Origin: a bacterium
Lineage (GTDB): Bacteria > Zixibacteria > MSB-5A5 > GN15 > FEB-12
Reading direction: 5' to 3'
Length of the DNA stretch: 35,632 nucleotides
Assembly (NCBI GenBank): GCA_024230675.1
Contig: JAAERE010000075.1
Coordinates: 1 to 35,632 of the forward strand
Shown: positions 8,540 to 17,031 of the stretch, piece after piece
Numbering within the stretch: the stretch's first letter is position 1
How the letters are laid out: each line of letters opens with the position of its first letter
Notes under the pieces: model-generated
The model's database searches: none
The model's input: only the letters and a program-made list of their open reading frames with translations
What the model was told of the DNA's origin: nothing
Position numbers and translations under genes: made by a program

Positions 8540-9394
8540 TTAGAATTCGTCGACGCTGCCCAACTCGTAGTCTACCAGTTCGGCGACAATCGATCCCACT
8601 ATCACCTTTGATTTCATTAGCACCGGCATGCGCAGGGCGTCATCGGTGAGCCACACTTTGAGGCGCCCTTTATGTTTGAAAACCCCCGCCGATTGAGTTA
8701 GCGGTTCCACGACGATACAGTCAAAAGAGCCGGCGTCGATACTGACCCGTTCTCGTTCGACCACTTTGACCTCCATGCTGAAAGACTTGCCGTCAACAAA
8801 GTTTTCGACAAAAACCGACTGCCCTACCTCTAGCGACTGCGTCCGAATGTAGTAAAGCGATGAAAGAGCGTCCTGCACAAAGGGAGCTATATCGATCGTG
8901 TCTTCTCTGTACACTACTTGATTGTTGCGTTGGTCGAAAGTGTACATACGTTCGGAACGGTAATTGCCTTCGCGCAGTCGTTTTTCGAAACGCCAGCTGT
9001 AAAGCCCGGTGGCGTCCATAACCGATTCCACACGGTCTTCGACTCTAAAAACGCTGGAGAAGAAGTCGTTCGAGACCGCCCTCGTGACTATCTGGTAGCA
9101 GGGACGGTTTTCGAATTCTATCAGCCGCAGGACTTCCATAGTCGCCGTGCCCGCGGTTATGAAACCGTATTTGATATCGAAAGTGAGCTTCTCACCCACT
9201 CCAAAGGCTACGTTGTCGACAAAGCGATCAAAAGGACGTGACGGCTGGATCTCCATCGAATCGGTCTCGGTCGAGGCCTCCGCTATACCCAGTTCCACAA
9301 CCGAGAAATAGCCCATCGGGAACAGCCCGATAAACAGGACCGCGGTGAGAAGTATGCGTTGAAGAATCGATTTCTTAGGCATCCGTTTTTTCAT
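8540..9394 (-). CDS. DUF3108 domain envelope protein
   Basis: 284 residues. A basic N-terminus followed by a hydrophobic segment (about residues 10-30) indicates export or membrane anchoring. The mature part begins near FGVGEKLTFDIKYG, the hallmark opening of DUF3108, and continues with ATMEVLRL, YRVED-like and FVENFVDGK strands and the conserved PVLMKSKVIVGSI region near the end. DUF3108 proteins are periplasmic beta-rich proteins of unknown function common in Gram-negative bacteria. The ATG at 9394 is preferred over the internal ATG at 9382 because AAAGG lies a few bases upstream on the minus strand; the gene then overlaps the phosphatase gene by 20 bases. Family confident, role unknown. 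Confidence 0.75.
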   Translation of the reverse strand: MKKRMPKKSILQRILLTAVLFIGLFPMGYFSVVELGIAEASTETDSMEIQPSRPFDRFVDNVAFGVGEKLTFDIKYGFITAGTATMEVLRLIEFENRPCYQIVTRAVSNDFFSSVFRVEDRVESVMDATGLYSWRFEKRLREGNYRSERMYTFDQRNNQVVYREDTIDIAPFVQDALSSLYYIRTQSLEVGQSVFVENFVDGKSFSMEVKVVERERVSIDAGSFDCIVVEPLTQSAGVFKHKGRLKVWLTDDALRMPVLMKSKVIVGSIVAELVDYELGSVDEF

Positions 9395-9872
9395 CCAGCC
9401 TTTTTACAATCTCCGTAAGATGTTGGCCCAGATATTCTCCGATCTCGAGGAAAGTCTGATTGTAGTCCTCGAGGGCCCGGCCGATCGGGTCCTCAACATC
9501 CTCACCCACGGGAGAATTGTCCGGGAAGCTCTTCAGGAGGTACGTCCGGTCGGCGGCCGAGGGCACCATCCGCGTGATTTGGCGATGGTGTTCCGGCGAC
9601 ATGGCCAATATCAGATCGGCCTGCTCGATCAACTGCGGCGAAAGCTGTTGCGATCGGTGCGGAGAGACATCGAGGTCCCACATCCGGGCAGCTTCAACAC
9701 CATAGCGAGTCGCGGGGAAGCCGTCCCCGGCGGCGATACCGGCCGACATCACTTCGGCCTTTCCAGGTCGTTCATTCTCGATGAGCGAACGCATTGCGTA
9801 CTCGGCCATCGGGGAGCGACAAGTATTTCCGGTACAGACAAAAAGTATTACAAACTGTTTTTTATCGTTCAT
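9375..9872 (-). CDS. Low-molecular-weight phosphatase, YwlE (protein-arginine phosphatase)-like
   Basis: 165 residues. The P-loop is VCTGNTCRSPMAE, with catalytic Cys13 and Arg19, and the general-acid Asp is D128 in VEDPIG. Together these define the low-molecular-weight tyrosine phosphatase fold. The residue before the second Cys is Thr17. In Bacillus YwlE the equivalent Thr11 is the known determinant for phospho-arginine, whereas tyrosine phosphatases usually carry Ile or Leu there. The gene overlaps the Sua5/YrdC gene by 11 bases, the same neighbourhood as ywlC-ywlE in Firmicutes, which supports the YwlE reading. No McsB kinase is in the window, so an arginine-phosphorylation system is only inferred. 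A tyrosine phosphatase role, for instance in polysaccharide export, is the alternative. Confidence 0.85.
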   Translation of the reverse strand: MNDKKQFVILFVCTGNTCRSPMAEYAMRSLIENERPGKAEVMSAGIAAGDGFPATRYGVEAARMWDLDVSPHRSQQLSPQLIEQADLILAMSPEHHRQITRMVPSAADRTYLLKSFPDNSPVGEDVEDPIGRALEDYNQTFLEIGEYLGQHLTEIVKRLDEKTDA

Positions 9873-10500
9873 GCGGCTGTTTCAGAGCGGCCTCTATGCT
9901 GCGGCGATCAATCGCCCCCTCGCGCAGAATGACTATTCCCTTGCCGGAGCAGTCCACTACGGTGGATGTCGGGCCGGTCAGCGCCCCGGCATCAAGATAA
10001 AGGTCGATCTCGTCTCCAAATTCCTTTTGAATGTCGTCGATGCTCTCCAACTCTGCCCCGCCGGACCGGTTGGCCGACGTTGCCGTGAGCGGCAGGCCCA
10101 GACCGTCCACCACCTGTTTAATCAGTGGTAGAGAGGAGCATCGAATCCCTATTTTGTTATCCACAACGGCCGGTGGAAACCAGTCCTTCAGCGCCGACAG
10201 AATCAGAGTGAGCGGCCCTGGCAGAAACTCGTCGCTGAGACGTCTTGCCGCATCGGTAAGCTTCCCCAACCGGCCCATGTCTTCAGGTTGTGATACCAGC
10301 AGGGCGGTCGGTTTGTTCAAATCCCTCGCCTTGACGCGACACAGCTTCTCCAGGACGTCGCGGCGGTCGGCCCGGGCCAAAACGCCATAGCGAGTCTCGG
10401 TCGGAGCCACCACCAGCCCCCCGGCCTTCAATACTTTCGTCGCCAATCCGAGAACCGCACTCGTTAGCGCCCTCGGGGCAACGTGCTGTTTCTCACTCAT
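9862..10500 (-). CDS. L-threonylcarbamoyladenylate synthase (Sua5/YrdC/YwlC family)
   Basis: 212 residues, the YrdC domain alone without the C-terminal Sua5 extension. Visible motifs are APTETRYGV (about 33-41), the basic KARDLNKPTALLV segment, LPGPLTLIL, IGIRCSSLPL and TATSANRSGG, then STVVDCSG and ILREGAI. The enzyme makes threonylcarbamoyl-AMP from threonine, bicarbonate and ATP, the first step of t6A37 modification of ANN-decoding tRNAs. The usual PTET-Val-YG carries Arg in place of Val, a modest deviation. It overlaps the SPOR lipoprotein gene by 8 bases upstream and the phosphatase gene by 11 bases downstream. None of the partner t6A genes (tsaB, tsaD, tsaE) is in this window. Confidence 0.92.
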   Translation of the reverse strand: MSEKQHVAPRALTSAVLGLATKVLKAGGLVVAPTETRYGVLARADRRDVLEKLCRVKARDLNKPTALLVSQPEDMGRLGKLTDAARRLSDEFLPGPLTLILSALKDWFPPAVVDNKIGIRCSSLPLIKQVVDGLGLPLTATSANRSGGAELESIDDIQKEFGDEIDLYLDAGALTGPTSTVVDCSGKGIVILREGAIDRRSIEAALKQPHER

Positions 10501-11140
10501 CGGTGCCCGGCGTCTCCAGTGAATCCAGCGGAACCGGAGGCGCTTCCAACAGGAAATCCGTCAGGTCGTCGTAAAGAGGCGAAGCCTCCCTGACTTCTAT
10601 ATTGACCATCACGACCCAGGCGCTCGTAAAACCGGCCGCCTTGGCCCTCTGGGCATAACTTTCGGCGTTGTCTCGGCTAGCGAAATCCCCCACTCGCACC
10701 TTGAAGTTGGGCACCTGGTAGTCGACATAAACCTGCTGATCGAATATCTCCTCCGCCACGCGGGCGGAAGCCCGGGCCTCGCCGTACAGCTTACTGGTAT
10801 ATATCTGCACCCTGAAAGCCTGGCTGTTAACGGTGTCGACTTCACGAGTGAAGTTTTCCAGGGCCATAAGCGCTGTATCTTCTTCACCGCTCCCCGCCTC
10901 GGCGGCCACCAGAGCCTGTTGTCCGGAAATGTTACCGGCGCGTGGATACTTGGCGGGAATTATCTCCCGATCCTGGGGCAGTTCCAGTGGATCGAACCCG
11001 CGCGCATCACCGACTGTTGAAGGTTCCCCGGGACGGGTTTCCTCCACGCCAGTGGGTGGTTGCGCACAACTCGCGAGCAGTCCGACCAGGACGATCAAAG
11101 CTGCTGAGACTCTATAGATATTTCTTGAACTTGTCATCAT
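10493..11140 (-). CDS. SPOR-domain lipoprotein
   Basis: 215 residues. The N-terminus is a lipoprotein signal with lipobox LLASC and lipidated Cys25. A low-complexity linker rich in Pro, Glu and Gly follows. A SPOR domain lies at about 100-185: FRVQIYTSKLYGEARASARV, then VYVDYQVPNFKVRVGDF and a second half ending in AWVVMV. SPOR domains bind denuded peptidoglycan glycan strands, often at the division site, so a role in cell-envelope remodelling is likely. Two adjacent ATGs (11140 and 11137) can serve as start, both inside the end of the guanylyltransferase gene, giving a 29-base overlap. This fits translational coupling within the leftward run. Confidence 0.85.
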   Translation of the reverse strand: MMTSSRNIYRVSAALIVLVGLLASCAQPPTGVEETRPGEPSTVGDARGFDPLELPQDREIIPAKYPRAGNISGQQALVAAEAGSGEEDTALMALENFTREVDTVNSQAFRVQIYTSKLYGEARASARVAEEIFDQQVYVDYQVPNFKVRVGDFASRDNAESYAQRAKAAGFTSAWVVMVNIEVREASPLYDDLTDFLLEAPPVPLDSLETPGTDE

Positions 11141-12191
11141 TGCCCATGTCTGCCAGAAGGTCCTTTATCTGACCCAGTTTCGCCTTGTGCGCCACCAACG
11201 TGATACCCTGCGAACACACCACTACCAGATCGGACACACCAAGCGTAGCGATCATCCCCTCGCTATCGTTATACACCGTTGTCTCAAAGGTGTCTTTGGC
11301 AACACAGTCGCCAATGATAACGTTGTGGTCCGAATCCATTTCCTTGTACCGCTCCAGGGCACCCCAACTGCCGACATCATCCCAGACGATATCCGCTTTG
11401 ATGGCCAGAACGTCGCGCGTCTTCTCGAGGACGGCATAGTCAATCGAAATAGAGATCGCCTTCTCATACAACTCAGCGCGGGCGGCAACTTCCTTCTCGG
11501 TCCCAATAGTCTTCGAATACTCCTCCAGGAGAGCCGACGTTTCCGGCTGGCATTCCTTGATAGCCCGGAGAATTGCCTTCGCTGACCACACGAACATGCC
11601 GCTGTTCCAGAGGTACTTGCGGCTGTAGTAATACTCCTGGGCAACGACGGCCTTCGGCTTCTCCGCAAAAGCACCGACCTGGAACACCTGACTCTTGCGC
11701 TCGGTCGAAAAAGGATCGCCGATCTTTATGTATCCGTATCCGGTTTCAGGGCGAGTCGGGGCAATTCCAATCGTTATCAACTTGTCTTCGACCGACGCTA
11801 TAGCGCAGCCGTCTTCGATAATTTGCATCAACCGTTTGGCCGGTCGCACCAGATGATCGGCCGATAAGACAACCATCACGGCGTGAGGATCTTCATGCTC
11901 CAAATGAACGGCCGCTAACCCGACCGCCAGACAGGTATTGCGCGGTTTTGGCTCGCGGAGAACCTGCTCCGGCTTTATGTAGTCGGCCGCCGTCAGAATA
12001 TGCTCGGACATGGACTCGCCCGAAACGATCCGTACGCTCTGCAGCGGAATAAACGATTCAATGCGTAGAATCGTTTCCTCCAGCATGGTTTTGTCGGATG
12101 TTAACTTGAGAAATTGCTTGGGCTTATCAACGCGAGACAACGGCCAAAACCGTTCGCCCCGGCCGCCCGCCAGGATTACACCGTAAACCAA
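11112..12191 (-). CDS. manC: Mannose-1-phosphate guanylyltransferase
   Basis: 359 residues from the start chosen here. It makes GDP-mannose from mannose-1-phosphate and GTP for polysaccharide or glycoprotein synthesis. The nucleotidyltransferase signature GVILAGGRGERFWPLSR followed by KPKQFL sits at the very N-terminus; LSADHL and WDDVGSW (sugar/metal sites) follow. It is a single-domain form without the isomerase tail. The frame is open further, to a TTG at 12257, but the extra 22 residues have no counterpart in the family and that TTG is part of the -35 box of the promoter at 12229-12257. The TTG at 12191, preceded by GAGAGG at 8 bases, gives MVYGVILAGG and is a better start; the TTG at 12197 is the alternative. 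First gene of the leftward run. Confidence 0.88.
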   Translation of the reverse strand: MVYGVILAGGRGERFWPLSRVDKPKQFLKLTSDKTMLEETILRIESFIPLQSVRIVSGESMSEHILTAADYIKPEQVLREPKPRNTCLAVGLAAVHLEHEDPHAVMVVLSADHLVRPAKRLMQIIEDGCAIASVEDKLITIGIAPTRPETGYGYIKIGDPFSTERKSQVFQVGAFAEKPKAVVAQEYYYSRKYLWNSGMFVWSAKAILRAIKECQPETSALLEEYSKTIGTEKEVAARAELYEKAISISIDYAVLEKTRDVLAIKADIVWDDVGSWGALERYKEMDSDHNVIIGDCVAKDTFETTVYNDSEGMIATLGVSDLVVVCSQGITLVAHKAKLGQIKDLLADMGNDDKFKKYL

Positions 12192-12228
12192 TCCCAAATC
12201 CTCTCTGTTTGTACGACCTAATTGGCTG

Positions 12229-12257
12229 ATAATACACGAGTTAATGGCAAAGGTCAA
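12229..12257 (-). promoter_or_regulatory. Sigma-70 promoter of the leftward gene run
   Basis: Minus-strand TTGACC (12257-12252), 17 bases, TATTAT (12234-12229): five of six matches in each element at ideal spacing. A transcript would begin near 12222, giving a leader of about 30 bases before the TTG start at 12191, with the GAGAGG ribosome-binding site in it. As nearly all genes to the left overlap or are separated by a few bases, this promoter probably drives genes down to about position 629. Confidence 0.75.
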
Positions 12258-12521
12258 GAAAAGTTTAATGCCGCCCCAAAAGGGACATAGAAGGTCCTCG
12301 CCTTCCGAGGAATCACCAAAGTCGAGTCAAACACGCTAACACGTTGTGCAACAGCCTAGTAAGCTCAGAACACTAGGTCGTGCGGTCTATGTGTCACCGC
12401 GCCCAGAACTCGCGTAACTGACGCACTTTCACCACCTTGCGCCAATCGAACGAGATACTCAAGAAATACGACGAAATTTGGAACGCAGAGCAAATTTCTC
12501 TGTTATGGTATCTGAATATAC
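12258..12521. other. Divergent intergenic region, no gene seen
   Basis: The stretch between the two divergent promoters holds no convincing reading frame or RNA gene. It contains three small dyads: CCTCG/CGAGG at 12296-12310, CCTAGT/ACTAGG at 12355-12377 and CAGAG/CTCTG at 12486-12502. The last lies just upstream of the SUF promoter and could be a secondary regulator site, but all are short enough to arise by chance. Confidence 0.5.
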
Positions 12522-12538
12522 TTTACAAAAGAGTAAAG
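12521..12538. promoter_or_regulatory. Candidate operator for the Rrf2/IscR-like regulator
   Basis: A perfect inverted repeat, CTTTAC, six bases (AAAAGA), GTAAAG, covers the -35 element and the first part of the spacer of the SUF promoter. Rrf2 regulators bind dyads of this size as dimers. Being upstream of the regulator's own gene, it would give autorepression when clusters are plentiful. Operator identity is inferred from position. Confidence 0.55.
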
Positions 12539-12550
12539 ATTTTGTAGTAT
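12522..12550 (+). promoter_or_regulatory. Sigma-70 promoter of the SUF operon
   Basis: TTTACA (12522-12527), 17 bases, TAGTAT (12545-12550). Five of six matches in each element at ideal spacing. The transcript would start near 12557, about 50 bases before the regulator's ATG at 12608. It overlaps the dyad at 12521-12538, as expected for repression by promoter occlusion. Confidence 0.7.
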
Positions 12551-12607
12551 GGCAGCCACGGTTTTTCGAGAATGGGCTGACACTGGAGAAAAGGTCGGGT
12601 TAGTGTC

Positions 12608-13132
12608 ATGAGAATCACGGCGGTGGAAGAATATGGACTGAGGTGCCTTTTGACTCTGGCCCGAAGCGGCCCGAGTAAACAGATGTCCATTTCTGAAATA
12701 GCGGGCCTTGAAGGCCTTTCGGTACCCTACGTTTCCAAGCTTCTGGCTCTCCTCCGCAAGGCCGGTCTTGTTACGGCGGTCCGAGGCTGTGGCGGCGGAT
12801 TCTCGCTGGCTCGGGATCCGAAGGAGATCAGTCTCTATGAAGTCCTCAAAGGTCTTGGCGGACCGCTTATTGATCCCGGTCATTGCGAACGATACGCAGG
12901 ACAGCTTGACCAGTGCGTACACCATGAGAACTGTTCGGTTCACGACGTCCTCGGCGGTCTGGCCGGATATGTCCGCGAGTTTTTGGCGGATACGTCGCTG
13001 GAAGATCTCGCCCTGGGGCACACGCGCGGTTTCGTGCGGCGGGTAGGCAGCGAAGTAACCATCTCTCGCGGCACGCCCTCAAAAAACGTAAAAATCATAA
13101 CTGACAAGATAGATGAGAAATCGATTCAGTAA
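12608..13132 (+). CDS. Rrf2-family Fe-S-dependent transcriptional regulator (IscR/SufR-like)
   Basis: 174 residues. An N-terminal winged helix-turn-helix, from MRITAVEEYGLRCLLTLA through ISEIAGLEGLSVPYVSKLL and the wing around VRGCGGGFSLAR, is the Rrf2 signature. Three cysteines, C93, C103 and C109, lie in the segment where IscR carries its [2Fe-2S] ligands (spacing C-x9-C-x5-C). It should therefore sense cluster status and control the SUF genes that follow 27 bases downstream. The C-terminal about 30 residues are longer than in E. coli IscR and basic. A purine-rich stretch (GGAG, AAGG) precedes the ATG at a rather long distance of 13 or more bases. The dyad at 12521-12538 is its likely own operator. 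Confidence 0.88.
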   Translation: MRITAVEEYGLRCLLTLARSGPSKQMSISEIAGLEGLSVPYVSKLLALLRKAGLVTAVRGCGGGFSLARDPKEISLYEVLKGLGGPLIDPGHCERYAGQLDQCVHHENCSVHDVLGGLAGYVREFLADTSLEDLALGHTRGFVRRVGSEVTISRGTPSKNVKIITDKIDEKSIQ

Positions 13133-13159
13133 CGCAATCTGAAGAAGGATTGAATTGGA

Positions 13160-13930
13160 ATGTCTGAACAACAAGGCCTGTTAGAAATCAAAGATATTCA
13201 TATCTCGGTCGAGGATAAAGAAGTTGTCAAGGGCGTGTCCCTGACGATCGGCCGGGGCGAAGTACACGCTATCATGGGCCCCAACGGCTCCGGGAAGTCT
13301 TCCCTGTCGAACGGACTCATGGGGCACCCGTCCTATAAGATAACAAGGGGCGAGGCTAAACTCGGGGGCAAAAGCCTTCTGGATATGGCGTCGGATGAAA
13401 GATCGCGTGCGGGACTTTTCCTCGCCTTCCAATATCCTGTCGCTATCCCGGGCGTTACGGTAGCCAACTTCATGCGCTCGGCAGTCCTGTCCCATCGCGG
13501 CAAAGATGCGGACATGTCGGATTTCCGCAAGCTGTTCAAGAAGGAGATGAGCGATCTGGGCGTCGACGCCTCCTTCGCAACCCGTTATCTCAACGACGGT
13601 TTTTCGGGCGGCGAGAAAAAGCGGATCGAAATCCTCCAGATGAGCATGCTGCAGCCTTCGATGGCCATCCTCGACGAAACCGACTCCGGGCTGGATATCG
13701 ACGCTCTCAAGACGGTCAGCGAAGGAATCAACAGGTATCACAACGATCAGAACGGAGTTTTGCTGGTAACGCATTACCAGCGCCTCCTGAACTACGTCAA
13801 GCCCGACTTCGTGCACGTCATGATGGACGGTCGCCTGGTGAAATCCGGCGGGGCGGAGCTGGCGTTGAAGCTCGAGGATCAGGGGTACGAATGGGTCGAG
13901 AATGAACTCGGTCTTAAGGCGGGAGTGTAA
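13160..13930 (+). CDS. sufC: Fe-S cluster assembly ATPase SufC
   Basis: 256 residues. SufC is the ABC-type ATPase of the SufBCD scaffold complex in the cytoplasm. Walker [10 protein letters not shown] is at about residues 40-48, the ABC signature FSGGEKKR at about 149-156 and Walker [13 protein letters not shown] with the SufC-specific Asp-Ser-Gly-Leu-Asp follows. Length is that of the family. The ATG has AAGGA about 9 bases upstream. It is first of the structural genes, and sufB begins one base after its stop, so the two are translated together. Confidence 0.97.
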   Translation: MSEQQGLLEIKDIHISVEDKEVVKGVSLTIGRGEVHAIMGPNGSGKSSLSNGLMGHPSYKITRGEAKLGGKSLLDMASDERSRAGLFLAFQYPVAIPGVTVANFMRSAVLSHRGKDADMSDFRKLFKKEMSDLGVDASFATRYLNDGFSGGEKKRIEILQMSMLQPSMAILDETDSGLDIDALKTVSEGINRYHNDQNGVLLVTHYQRLLNYVKPDFVHVMMDGRLVKSGGAELALKLEDQGYEWVENELGLKAGV

Positions 13931-13931
13931 T

Positions 13932-15365
13932 ATGTCGGACGCCCTCGACAAACAGAAGAAGGACCTCTCGACGCTCAACCAGGATTACGCCACTAAGTAC
14001 GGCTTTTCCGATCCGGTGGACTATTTCCACAAGGGCGCTCGTGGCGTGAGCCACGAAGTGGTCGAGATGATTTCCAGGATGAAAAAGGAGCCCCGGTGGA
14101 TGAGCGATATCCGCCATGAGGCCCTGGACATATTCGAATCGAAACCTATGCCGCGCTGGGGCAACACCAACCTGCTCGGCGAGATCGATTTCGAGAATAT
14201 CTATTACTTCATGAAGCCGATCGAAAACCAGCAGCAGAGCTGGGACGATGTACCCGAGTACATCAAGAAGACGTTCGACAAGCTCGGCATCCCTGAGGCC
14301 GAAAAGGAATTCCTCGGCGGCGTCTCGGCTCAATATGAGTCCGAGGTTGTTTATCATTCGATGAAGGAGGAACTCAAAGAGCAGGGGATCGTCTTTCTCG
14401 ATATGGACTCCGGTTTGCGGGAGCGTGAAGATATAGTCAAGAAGTACTTCGGCTCCGTAATACCCGCAGCCGACAACAAGTTTTCGGCCCTGAACACGGC
14501 GGTCTGGTCCGGCGGTTCGTTTATATACGTCCCCCCGGGCGTGGACGTCAAGATACCTCTTCAGGCTTACTTCCGCATCAACGCGGAGAATATGGGCCAG
14601 TTCGAGCGCACCCTGATTATCGCCGACAAGGGCGCCCGGGTGCATTACATCGAGGGCTGCACGGCGCCGGTTTATTCGACCGACTCCCTGCACTCGGCGG
14701 TAGTAGAGGTTATCGCGCTGGAAGGCTCCTCGATTCGCTACACCACGATCCAAAACTGGTCGCGCAATATTTTCAATCTCGTCACCAAGCGGGCCACGGC
14801 GAACAAAAACGCCACGGTAGAATGGGTCGATGGCAATCTCGGCTCCCGCCTGACTATGAAATACCCGTGTATTCAGTTAGTCGGCGAAGGCGCCCGGGGA
14901 GAGATTCTCTCGGTGGCTTTTGCAGGAGTGGATCAGCACCAGGACGCCGGGGCCAAGGTTGTACACGTAGCGCCGAATACTTCGTCGCGGATCACCTCCA
15001 AGTCAATCTCCAAGGACAACGGGCGGGCTTCATATCGCGGCCTTGCCAAGATTCACAAAAAAGCCGAGAACTCCAAAATCTCGGTCGAGTGCGACGCCCT
15101 GTTGATAGGCGATGACGCCCGCAGCGACACTTACCCGACGATGGAAATCGACAGTGAAAAGGTAAGCGTAGAACACGAAGCCCGAGTCTCCAAAGTCGCT
15201 GAGGAACAGCTGTTCTATCTGACCAGCCGGGGGCTGACCGAAGACGAGGCCCGCCTGCTGATAGTCAACGGCTTCATGGAGCCGTTCACTAAAGAACTGC
15301 CGCTGGAATATGCGGTTGAACTGAATCGGCTTATCGAACTTGAAATGGAAGGTTCCATAGGTTAA
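13932..15365 (+). CDS. sufB: Fe-S cluster scaffold protein SufB
   Basis: 477 residues from the ATG at 13932; an upstream in-frame start inside sufC is rejected because it adds residues absent from the family. SufB is the core scaffold on which nascent clusters are built, with SufC and SufD. Visible are [27 protein letters not shown], the beta-helix region and the C-terminal [17 protein letters not shown] segment. The form with ARSDTYP rather than a Cys-containing RCGAHT-type loop is the one seen in archaea, actinobacteria and other deep lineages. It sits between sufC (1 base) and sufD (4 bases). Confidence 0.97.
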   Translation: MSDALDKQKKDLSTLNQDYATKYGFSDPVDYFHKGARGVSHEVVEMISRMKKEPRWMSDIRHEALDIFESKPMPRWGNTNLLGEIDFENIYYFMKPIENQQQSWDDVPEYIKKTFDKLGIPEAEKEFLGGVSAQYESEVVYHSMKEELKEQGIVFLDMDSGLREREDIVKKYFGSVIPAADNKFSALNTAVWSGGSFIYVPPGVDVKIPLQAYFRINAENMGQFERTLIIADKGARVHYIEGCTAPVYSTDSLHSAVVEVIALEGSSIRYTTIQNWSRNIFNLVTKRATANKNATVEWVDGNLGSRLTMKYPCIQLVGEGARGEILSVAFAGVDQHQDAGAKVVHVAPNTSSRITSKSISKDNGRASYRGLAKIHKKAENSKISVECDALLIGDDARSDTYPTMEIDSEKVSVEHEARVSKVAEEQLFYLTSRGLTEDEARLLIVNGFMEPFTKELPLEYAVELNRLIELEMEGSIG

Positions 15366-15369
15366 CACA

Positions 15370-16683
15370 ATGGCCAAACTTGATTCTGAATATACGATCC
15401 CGGACCTGGCTCCGGAGCTCCAGCGAGGCCCCACCTGGCTTCAGAGCCGGCGTCAAACTTTAAGGGAGAAATTCAACGACCTGCCTCTCCCTCCCAGGGG
15501 ATTGCATCTGTGGCGTTATACCGATCCGTCGAAATTTATGCAGGCACAAACGGCAGAGGCCTCGGCGACCGGTAGCCGTTTCGCCGATCTTATCGAGCAG
15601 GAAAGAAAGCACCTGTCCGAAAGCCATCTGGCTGGCCTGGTGACCGATTTTGCCGGACGAGACATCAAAGCGCTCGGCGTAGAAAAGCTGGCCGCCAAAG
15701 GTGTGGTGATCACAGCTCTGTCGGACGCCGTCGAATCTCATCTTGACCTCGTCGAGAAACACCTCTACGGACTTATCGGCAGCGAAATGGGCAAGTTCGA
15801 GGCGATGAACGGGGCGTTGTGGAACGACGGCATTTTCGTGTACGTCCCGGACAACACTACGGTAGAACAGCCCCTGCATCTGCTTCGCGAGTCCGGCGGC
15901 GCCGGTTCAGCCCAGTTCCCCAGACTGTTAGTAGTGGTTGGTCGGAACGCCGAGCTGACGATTATCGACGAGTACGGCGGCGGCTCGGCGGACAAAAAGG
16001 CCGATCCGGCCTATAGCAACGGAGCGGTTGAGATTTACGGTTTGGAAGACAGCCGGACGCGATACGTGTCGCTCCAGCGCAACGAAGCCGCCACTAATTC
16101 TTACTTGACTCACCGGGCCAAAATCGCTTCCGGCGCCAGCATGTTGACGGTTCCCCTGGCTTTCGGCGGGGCGCTGTCGAAACAGAATTTCGGCGTTATC
16201 CTCAACGGCCCCGGCGCCGAGAGCAACATGTACGGCATGCTTTTTGGCAGCGGCCGTCAGCACTTCGACAACCACACGCTGCACCATCATGCCGCCGGGA
16301 AAACTCATTCCAACATCGACATCAAGGTGGTCCTGCGGGATAAGGCTATATCGGCCTATACCGGACTTATCAGAATAGATGAGACCGCCCAGACCTGTGA
16401 AGCTTACCAGGAAAACCGCAATCTCCTCCTCTCCTCCGGCACGAAAGCTGAGACTATACCGGAGTTGGAGATCCTGAACGAGGACGTGAGCTGCTCGCAC
16501 GGCGCCACCGTGGGGCCGATTGACCCCATCCAGCTCTTCTACCTCATGTGCCGCGGCATTCAGCTCGAGGCAGCCCAGAGAATGATTGTCTCGGGGTTTG
16601 TCGTCCCGACGTTGAACCGGGTGCCCCAGGATATGCGGGAAAGAATCACTCGCTTTGTAGATACACGTCTGGAGAATGTTTAG
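15370..16683 (+). CDS. sufD: Fe-S cluster assembly protein SufD
   Basis: 437 residues. SufD is the SufB paralogue that completes the SufBC2D complex and helps iron entry. The C-terminal beta-helix holds QTCEAYQENRNLLLS and the conserved NEDVSCSHGATVGPID, with His377 at the position of the His found essential in E. coli SufD. The N-terminal helical part is about 100 residues and diverged, as usual. The start ATG at 15370 follows AGG about 9 bases upstream and lies 4 bases after the sufB stop. Confidence 0.95.
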   Translation: MAKLDSEYTIPDLAPELQRGPTWLQSRRQTLREKFNDLPLPPRGLHLWRYTDPSKFMQAQTAEASATGSRFADLIEQERKHLSESHLAGLVTDFAGRDIKALGVEKLAAKGVVITALSDAVESHLDLVEKHLYGLIGSEMGKFEAMNGALWNDGIFVYVPDNTTVEQPLHLLRESGGAGSAQFPRLLVVVGRNAELTIIDEYGGGSADKKADPAYSNGAVEIYGLEDSRTRYVSLQRNEAATNSYLTHRAKIASGASMLTVPLAFGGALSKQNFGVILNGPGAESNMYGMLFGSGRQHFDNHTLHHHAAGKTHSNIDIKVVLRDKAISAYTGLIRIDETAQTCEAYQENRNLLLSSGTKAETIPELEILNEDVSCSHGATVGPIDPIQLFYLMCRGIQLEAAQRMIVSGFVVPTLNRVPQDMRERITRFVDTRLENV

Positions 16684-16685
16684 TC

Positions 16686-17000
16686 ATGTCGGAGTTTGTG
16701 AAGATTGCTACCACTGCGGAAATACCGATGGGCGAGATGAAAGGATTCGAGGTAGCTGAGGAAAAGATCGTAGTCGCGCATACCGAGAAAGGTTATTTCG
16801 CCCTGATCGATGAGTGTACTCACGATTCCGCTCCTATTAGCGACGGCCGAATCCGCAACGGCGAACTTCTGTGCAAGCGCCACGGCGCCAGATTCGATCC
16901 GGAGACAGGCGACGTCCTGGCGCCGCCGGCTCTGGTTCCACTGGACACACTGGAACTAAAAGTTAAGGGTGAGGATATCCTGATCCTTCTGGACGAGTGA
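16686..17000 (+). CDS. Small Rieske-type [2Fe-2S] ferredoxin
   Basis: 104 residues from the ATG at 16686, two bases after the sufD stop; a longer frame starting inside sufD is not credible. It has the Rieske ligands C44-x-H46 and C63-x2-H66 (CTH and CKRH), with the second in the GELLCKRHGARFD strand. This is the NirD/BphF-like soluble Rieske fold. It is too short to be an oxygenase and has no membrane anchor. Its place inside the SUF operon suggests it supplies electrons to cluster assembly, or is simply made with the machinery that matures it. The role is inferred from context. Confidence 0.9.
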   Translation: MSEFVKIATTAEIPMGEMKGFEVAEEKIVVAHTEKGYFALIDECTHDSAPISDGRIRNGELLCKRHGARFDPETGDVLAPPALVPLDTLELKVKGEDILILLDE

Positions 17001-17031
17001 TACAACTTTGCAGCCACTTCAGAGACAAAAG

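Noticed and set aside
12296..12377. Short hairpins in the divergent intergenic region as an RNA gene or riboswitch
   Set aside because: Stems of five or six bases with no larger fold, T run or known aptamer pattern; chance occurrence is likely.
12503..13021. 172-codon minus-strand frame opposite the Rrf2 regulator
   Set aside because: It would cover the SUF promoter and operator; the plus-strand protein has an unambiguous winged-helix domain.
13902..13931. Earlier in-frame start for sufB within sufC
   Set aside because: Adds ten residues that overlap sufC; the ATG at 13932 directly after the sufC stop matches the family N-terminus.
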